DNA of 9,617 nt from Bacillota bacterium. GTDB taxonomy: Bacteria; Bacillota; Clostridia; Lachnospirales; Lachnospiraceae. A program made the translations under genes and the position numbers. Where the stretch lies: positions 1-9,617 of the forward strand of contig JAFACO010000476.1 in NCBI GenBank assembly GCA_023425485.1. Direction: 5' to 3'. Positions 5,667-9,617 of this stretch are shown in pieces (position 1 is the stretch's first letter; every line of letters starts with the position of its first letter). The notes under the pieces are model-generated. The model searched no databases. It had not been told where the DNA came from and saw only the letters and a list, made by a program, of their open reading frames with translations.

Positions 5667-7028
5667 ATGAAAGTTGTAGTAATAGGTTGTACACATGCAG
5701 GTACCAGTGCAGTAAAAACAATATTAAAAGAGAACCCAGAGGCTAAGATCACCGTTTTTGAACGTAATGATAATATATCCTTTTTGTCCTGTGGAATTGC
5801 CTTATATGTAGGTGGTGTGGTTAAGGATGCAGCTTCCTTATTTTATTCCAGTCCGGAGGAACTAGCAAAGCTGGGAGCTACCATAAAAATACGTCACAAT
5901 GTAAAAAGTATAGATACGACGGGGAAGAAAGTTATTGCAGAAGACCTAGTAACTGGAAAAGAAATTGAGGAATCCTACGATAAATTAGTAAATACAACAG
6001 GGTCCTGGCCAATCATTCCCCCGATTCCGGGTATTGATAATAAGAATGTATTACTGTGTAAAAATTATGACCAGGCGAAGGTAATCATTGAAAGTGCATG
6101 TGCCGCGAAACAAATTGTAGTAGTTGGTGGTGGGTATATTGGTATTGAACTTGTAGAAGCCTTTCATGAATCCGGCAAAGAGGTTACTATAATTGATGGG
6201 TTAGATCGAATCCTGAATAAGTACCTGGATAAAGAGTTTACAGATGTTTTGGAACAGGACTTAAAAGATAGAGGAGTAACACTAGCACTCAATCAAGCGG
6301 TGCAGAGTTTTAAGGCAGACGAAGAGGGCAAAGTAACCAGTGTTGTAACTACTCATGGAGAATACAAAGCAGATTTGGTAATCCTTTGTGTTGGCTTCAG
6401 ACCAAACAATGAGTTGTTAAAGGGTAAGGTAGATATGCTGCCAAACGGCGCAATTATCGTGGATGAGTATATGAGAACCAGTGATAAGGATATCTATGCA
6501 GCCGGAGACAGTTGTGCAGTACATTATAATCCGAACGATGGGCAGGCATATATTCCGTTAGCTACCAATGCTGTCCGTATGGGTATGTTGATAGGTAAAA
6601 ATATAAAAGAGCCCACAGTAAAATACAGAGGAACACAGTCAACGTCAGGCTTACTTTTATTTGGCTACAATATCGGCTCTACAGGAGTTACTGTTGGTAG
6701 TGCACCGGCTTTCGGGTTAAATGTACGTTCGGTGCTGGTTAAAGATAATTACAGACCGGAATTTATGCCAACAACACAGGAGGTTTGGATGCAGTTGGTT
6801 TATGAAGTTGGAACTAATCGCATTGTAGGCGGTCAGGTAATGTCAAAATATGATATTACTCAATCTGCAAATACCTTGTCTTTAGCAATACAAAATCATA
6901 TGACGATTGAAGATCTGGCTTATGTGGATTTCTTCTTCCAACCGCACTTTGATCGTCCTTGGAACTATCTTAATTTACTTGCCCAAGCAGCAGTAGAGCA
7001 GGAGAGAAATTTAGTTACTGTATCATAG
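5667..7028 (+). CDS. nox: FAD-dependent NADH oxidase (water-forming type)
   Basis: Cytoplasmic flavoprotein of 453 residues in the NADH oxidase / NADH peroxidase / CoA-disulfide reductase family. It probably oxidises NADH while reducing O2, which removes oxygen and regenerates NAD+. The N-terminal FAD-binding motif is GCTHAGTSA (7-15), with His10, which the peroxidase/oxidase group conserves. The single redox-active Cys42 lies in ISFLSCGIALYVGG. An NADH-binding Rossmann motif is VVVGGGYIGIELVEAF (151-166), and a second FAD contact is DIYAAGDSC (275-283). The C-terminal dimerisation domain is complete. ATG 5667 has AAGGAAGG ending 7 nt upstream. The single Cys separates it from disulfide reductases with a CxxxxC pair. 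Coenzyme A-disulfide reductase or NADH peroxidase remain possible, because sequence alone separates them poorly. It appears monocistronic, between a regulated leader and a terminator. Confidence 0.88.
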   Translation: MKVVVIGCTHAGTSAVKTILKENPEAKITVFERNDNISFLSCGIALYVGGVVKDAASLFYSSPEELAKLGATIKIRHNVKSIDTTGKKVIAEDLVTGKEIEESYDKLVNTTGSWPIIPPIPGIDNKNVLLCKNYDQAKVIIESACAAKQIVVVGGGYIGIELVEAFHESGKEVTIIDGLDRILNKYLDKEFTDVLEQDLKDRGVTLALNQAVQSFKADEEGKVTSVVTTHGEYKADLVILCVGFRPNNELLKGKVDMLPNGAIIVDEYMRTSDKDIYAAGDSCAVHYNPNDGQAYIPLATNAVRMGMLIGKNIKEPTVKYRGTQSTSGLLLFGYNIGSTGVTVGSAPAFGLNVRSVLVKDNYRPEFMPTTQEVWMQLVYEVGTNRIVGGQVMSKYDITQSANTLSLAIQNHMTIEDLAYVDFFFQPHFDRPWNYLNLLAQAAVEQERNLVTVS

Positions 7029-7105
7029 CAAAAAGATTGTATTACTTTCATAAGGACTAATAGCGAATTAAAGTTTATAAAGTAAAAATACATTTTAACA
7101 AAAAT

Positions 7106-7175
7106 AACAGCCTCCAATAGTACACCAGCTGATAGTAGAAACTACAGTCAAATGTGCGTTAGGAAGCTGTTTTTT
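7106..7175 (+). terminator. Rho-independent terminator of nox
   Basis: AACAGCCTCC (7106-7115) pairs with GGAAGCTGTT (7162-7171) with one mismatch, and six T follow at 7170-7175. The 46-nt loop holds its own stem, GTAG-AAA-CTAC (7135-7145), flanked by TGA/TCA. Like 2602-2695 it is an unusually long, branched terminator. Confidence 0.7.
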
Positions 7176-7206
7176 ATATAATAGGAAATTCCTTGGAATT
7201 CCCTAT

Positions 7207-7228
7207 TATATAAAAAGCCCTTTGGGCT
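7207..7228 (-). terminator. Terminator of the response-regulator transcript
   Basis: Read on the minus strand, AGCCC-AAA-GGGCT is followed by TTTTATATAATA, a compact stem-loop plus T-run. It lies about 120 bp after the response-regulator stop and faces the nox terminator, so this is a convergent terminator pair. Confidence 0.65.
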
Positions 7229-7288
7229 AATGATGCGCAGCTACGCGCGCGGAGCAAAAGGTGTGCTTTAAAAATGTTTGAACGCGAG

Positions 7289-7308
7289 AGTGTGCATAGC
7301 ACACTTTT
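7289..7308 (+). other. Strong short hairpin with T-run
   Basis: AGTGTGC (7289-7295) and GCACACT (7299-7305) pair around ATA, and TTTT ends at 7308. It can act as a backup plus-strand terminator. GCACAC can instead pair with GTGTGC at 7261-7266, giving two mutually exclusive folds. Confidence 0.45.
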
Positions 7309-7348
7309 GATCTAGTTTGGTTTTATTAGCGGAGGATATTGGTACCTT

Positions 7349-8509
7349 CTACTTTAAATACCGGGCAAGTCGTCTTTCAAAGTCATCCACAGAAACTCCC
7401 AGTGCTTCAAAAACATCCGTGTGAATCAGGGTATGCTCCTCACCCGTTATAGCCTTCCAAGCATAAGACTGTGCAATGTGAACAGCACATACTAACTCAT
7501 TTGTAACAATACTCGCATCTAATGGACGGTGGTGGTATAAGGTCACCTCATGCAATGGGAATGGTAAATCCCATTCATCCAGAAAGTGAGCACCAACCTC
7601 CTGGTGAAACACTTCATATTCGCTATTCTCTAATTCAATATAATCCTGCGGAGTCAAAAACACCTTCTTTGTACTGGATTCTGATTGAATACTTTTTAAT
7701 AGAAGCATTAAGCCGACATTATGAATGAGACCAGCAAATAAGGTGGCTTCTGGTGGTTGCTTGTGAAGAAATGCTTCATAAAAAAATAGGAAAATGCGAT
7801 TGGTTAAGTAGGCATGCCTCGTGAGTATTTCTGGATTAATAGTATCATTTTTCGAATCATCAAAGGAAGTAACAACACAAGCCCAATGTAGAAAACTTTT
7901 CAAATTATGAATGCCAATATAGGTTGCAGCTTGCTTAACATTATTGGGCATGACACCATAAATTCCGGTTTTAGATACCTGTAAAAGTAGCTCTGAGACC
8001 TCGGCATCTTTTTCAATTTCAGTAATAAGGACATCCAGGTCCTCGTCTTTAATTTTTGATAATAGATTTTTACAACTGTCAGTAAGATCACAGGCACAAT
8101 TTGCATCTTCAATACGTTTCATTAATTCATTAGAATTTAGGGCAAGATCAACCGCAAATAACTTATTAATTTTTTGCAGAAGCTCTGCATTATTCCAGGG
8201 TTTAAACACATAAAGTCGTGCAACATTGTGGAGGAGAGCTCGAAACATTGGCTTTTCCTCTGCATATCCACTTAGAATAATACGAATAACTCTAGGATAC
8301 TGCTCTTTTATTATGCTAAGTAATTTATAACCATCCATAACTGGCATACGCATATCACTAATAATCATATCAATTTCGTTAGCCTTCATTAACTCTAATG
8401 CTTCAGCACCACTTTCAGCAGTCAGGACCTCAAAATCAGTATCCATAAACATCCTAGTCATGGCTTTTAGAATTTGTACCTCATCATCTACTACTAAAAT
8501 CCGTTTCAT
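7349..8509 (-). CDS. Response regulator, REC domain fused to HDOD domain
   Basis: A 386-residue cytoplasmic signalling protein. The N-terminal receiver domain (about 1-120) has the acidic pocket Asp8/Asp9, phosphoacceptor Asp52 in SDMRMP, Ser80 in ILSGY, and Lys103 in VFKPW, so it should be phosphorylatable. The C-terminal part (about 145-340) matches the HDOD fold: YIGIHNLKSF (197-206), FAGLIHNVGLMLLLK (258-272), and EVFHQEVGAHFLDEWDLP...YHHRP (299-329). The canonical HD is His263-Asn264, as expected for HDOD proteins that need not be metal hydrolases. There is no DNA-binding domain, so output is probably protein- or nucleotide-mediated. The start MKRILVVDDE is standard. Its ribosome binding site is modest: AAAGG ends 10 nt before the ATG, or AAGGGG abuts it too closely. 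The gene lies 170 bp downstream of its likely partner kinase. That gap holds a TATAAT at 8558-8563 (minus) without a good -35. Confidence 0.9.
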   Translation of the reverse strand: MKRILVVDDEVQILKAMTRMFMDTDFEVLTAESGAEALELMKANEIDMIISDMRMPVMDGYKLLSIIKEQYPRVIRIILSGYAEEKPMFRALLHNVARLYVFKPWNNAELLQKINKLFAVDLALNSNELMKRIEDANCACDLTDSCKNLLSKIKDEDLDVLITEIEKDAEVSELLLQVSKTGIYGVMPNNVKQAATYIGIHNLKSFLHWACVVTSFDDSKNDTINPEILTRHAYLTNRIFLFFYEAFLHKQPPEATLFAGLIHNVGLMLLLKSIQSESSTKKVFLTPQDYIELENSEYEVFHQEVGAHFLDEWDLPFPLHEVTLYHHRPLDASIVTNELVCAVHIAQSYAWKAITGEEHTLIHTDVFEALGVSVDDFERRLARYLK

Positions 8510-8679
8510 ACCCCTTCATCCTTTCCTTTATTAGTATCTTTTGCATTTGAAAAATCCATTATAAGATTGTTATCTTGTCAGCTATCTGTAGTGAATAATA
8601 TATTAATTATAATTATTCCTTTGGGTCAGCCTTATACCACCGATTATCAATCTCCAGAGGGATATAAGTTATTATGTTA

Positions 8680-9617
8680 TTAGTCAATTGTAACGATGGG
8701 TAATTCAATCGTAAAGATTGTACCAATACCCAATTCACTATCAACTCGAATGTTACCATGATGCTTGTTTACAATAATATCATAGGAGATACTTAGTCCG
8801 AGACCCGTACCTTCTCCAATTTCTTTTGTTGTAAAGAAGGGTTCAAATATTTTGGTCATATTCTCTTTTGAGATACCGGGTCCATTATCATGGAAGGAAA
8901 TAAGAATTTTTCCCATAATCTTCTTTGCTGTGATAATGATTTTACCCAGCTGCTCATTCTTTTGTAAGCCAATGGCTTGGGCTGCATTTATTATAATATT
9001 TACAAAAACCTGGCAGATCTGAACCCGGTTACAGTAAAGCTGAATATCATCAGCAACCTTAAGCTCTATTTCTGCGAGATAACGAACTTCATTTTTTGTA
9101 ATTAAAATAACCTGATTAATGAGATCAAGGAGGTGGTTTGTGCTCTTTTCATCATCCGCAGAGGGTCTGGCAAATGCCCTTAAGGATTGCACAATATCAG
9201 TGACACGTTTAATGCCAGAGATGGAGTCTGTAAATAGGTCGGTTAGCTCGTTCATAATATGGTCAAGTTTAAGAGTTTTATAATGAGCATTTATATCAAT
9301 TGCGATATTTCTAAGTGCTTGATTTTCGACACTGATATTCGGCTCCATTTTCTTCATAGTATATTGTATGAAGTCTGTAATACGACTAAAGTAAACAGAT
9401 AGGGATTCAAAATTACTGCTGACATATCCCATTGGATTATTGATCTCATGCGCGATACCAGCAGCTAATTGACCAACTGCAGCCATTTTCTCAGATTGAA
9501 CCAGACTGAACTTTGCCTCTGTTAATTCTGCATTCATTTCTTTTAATTTTTCATTTTGTTTCTTAGTGAATTCTATTAGTGATTTTAAATGATTGGAGTT
9601 ATTCTTCCATTCAATTG
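8680..9617 (-). CDS. Sensor histidine kinase, C-terminal part (HisKA + HATPase_c)
   Basis: The reading frame is open through the right window edge, so the N-terminus and any sensor domain are missing. An internal Met at 9537 is not the likely start, because the frame continues upstream with a Lys/Glu-rich coiled-coil-like stretch (EFTKKQNEKLKEMNAELTEA). Counting from that Met, the H-box is GIAHEINNPMGYV with phosphoacceptor His30, the N-box is VNIIINAAQAI (Asn180, Asn184), G1 is DNGPGI (217-222), the F-box is FEPFFTTK, and G2 is GEGTGLGLS (241-249). All catalytic boxes are intact, so the kinase should be active. The H-box/N-box style is that of the NtrB/HATPase_c class often joined to PAS or similar sensors. 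It precedes the REC-HDOD regulator on the same strand, so the two are probably a cognate pair. Confidence 0.93.
   Translation of the reverse strand, partial: IEWKNNSNHLKSLIEFTKKQNEKLKEMNAELTEAKFSLVQSEKMAAVGQLAAGIAHEINNPMGYVSSNFESLSVYFSRITDFIQYTMKKMEPNISVENQALRNIAIDINAHYKTLKLDHIMNELTDLFTDSISGIKRVTDIVQSLRAFARPSADDEKSTNHLLDLINQVILITKNEVRYLAEIELKVADDIQLYCNRVQICQVFVNIIINAAQAIGLQKNEQLGKIIITAKKIMGKILISFHDNGPGISKENMTKIFEPFFTTKEIGEGTGLGLSISYDIIVNKHHGNIRVDSELGIGTIFTIELPIVTID

Larger units (their letters stand above)
7169..7308. repeat. Composite palindromic element, probable dispersed intergenic repeat
   Basis: Three dyads lie in a row. The first is a 50-nt near-perfect palindrome (7169-7218) with one mismatch and one G-T pair; its arms contain TATATAATAGG and AATTCC around a TT loop. 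The second is AGCCC-TTT-GGGCT (7216-7228). The third is AGTGTGC-ATA-GCACACT (7289-7305) followed by TTTT. A stretch between them (7233-7255) is strikingly GC-rich (GCGCAGCTACGCGCGCGG) in an otherwise AT-rich genome. The composition and nested symmetry suggest a mobile or REP/MITE-like repeat, or a structured RNA. Copy number cannot be seen from one window. Confidence 0.5.

Noticed and set aside
7106..7171. Integron attC-like site because of the long structured loop and a GTTAGG motif
   Set aside because: The complementary RYYYAAC core is missing on the other arm and a T-run follows the stem, so a terminator explains it better.
7331..7341. GGAGG followed by TTG on the plus strand
   Set aside because: The spacing is only 3 nt, and the short frame runs antisense into the response-regulator gene without recognisable content.

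Overview
The window looks like chromosomal DNA of a low-GC Gram-positive anaerobe. AT-rich intergenic regions, strong AGGAGG-type ribosome binding sites, GTG/ATG starts, T-run terminators and the protein styles all point to Clostridia. A Lachnospiraceae-like relative is my best guess, but that is inferred from protein style alone. There are no tRNA or rRNA genes, no CRISPR array, and no transposase or phage gene.

Layout. Bases 1-554 hold the 3' end of a beta-propeller (6-phosphogluconolactonase-like) lactonase. Bases 623-2544 hold aguA and aguB, which together convert agmatine to putrescine. A convergent intergenic region (2545-2902) follows. It contains a bidirectional terminator and a minus-strand gene for a 20-residue Cys/Arg-rich peptide, with its own Shine-Dalgarno, a TTGACA promoter element and a 38-bp perfect palindrome over the presumed -10/start region. 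Bases 2903-5184 (minus strand) hold a TetR-family regulator followed by a DHA2-type 14-TM drug exporter. A matching TGAAC-N3-GTTCA operator lies in front of each. Bases 5213-5666 are a long regulatory region with a PerR/Fur-like box, a possible leader peptide and a hairpin, leading into a water-forming-type NADH oxidase (5667-7028, plus). Bases 7029-7348 are a dense cluster of terminators and palindromes that looks like a dispersed repeat. Bases 7349-9617 (minus) hold a two-component pair: a histidine kinase, cut by the window end, followed by a REC-HDOD response regulator.

How the genes fit together. The aguAB pair is polyamine metabolism. The tetR-exporter pair is a self-regulated efflux unit. 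The NADH oxidase is probably an oxygen-detoxifying enzyme under peroxide- or metal-responsive control. The kinase and REC-HDOD protein form a signalling module with no DNA-binding output.

The most interesting item is the tiny Cys/Arg peptide gene at 2734-2796 with its palindromic promoter. It is too short for routine gene calling, and I do not recognise it as a known family.
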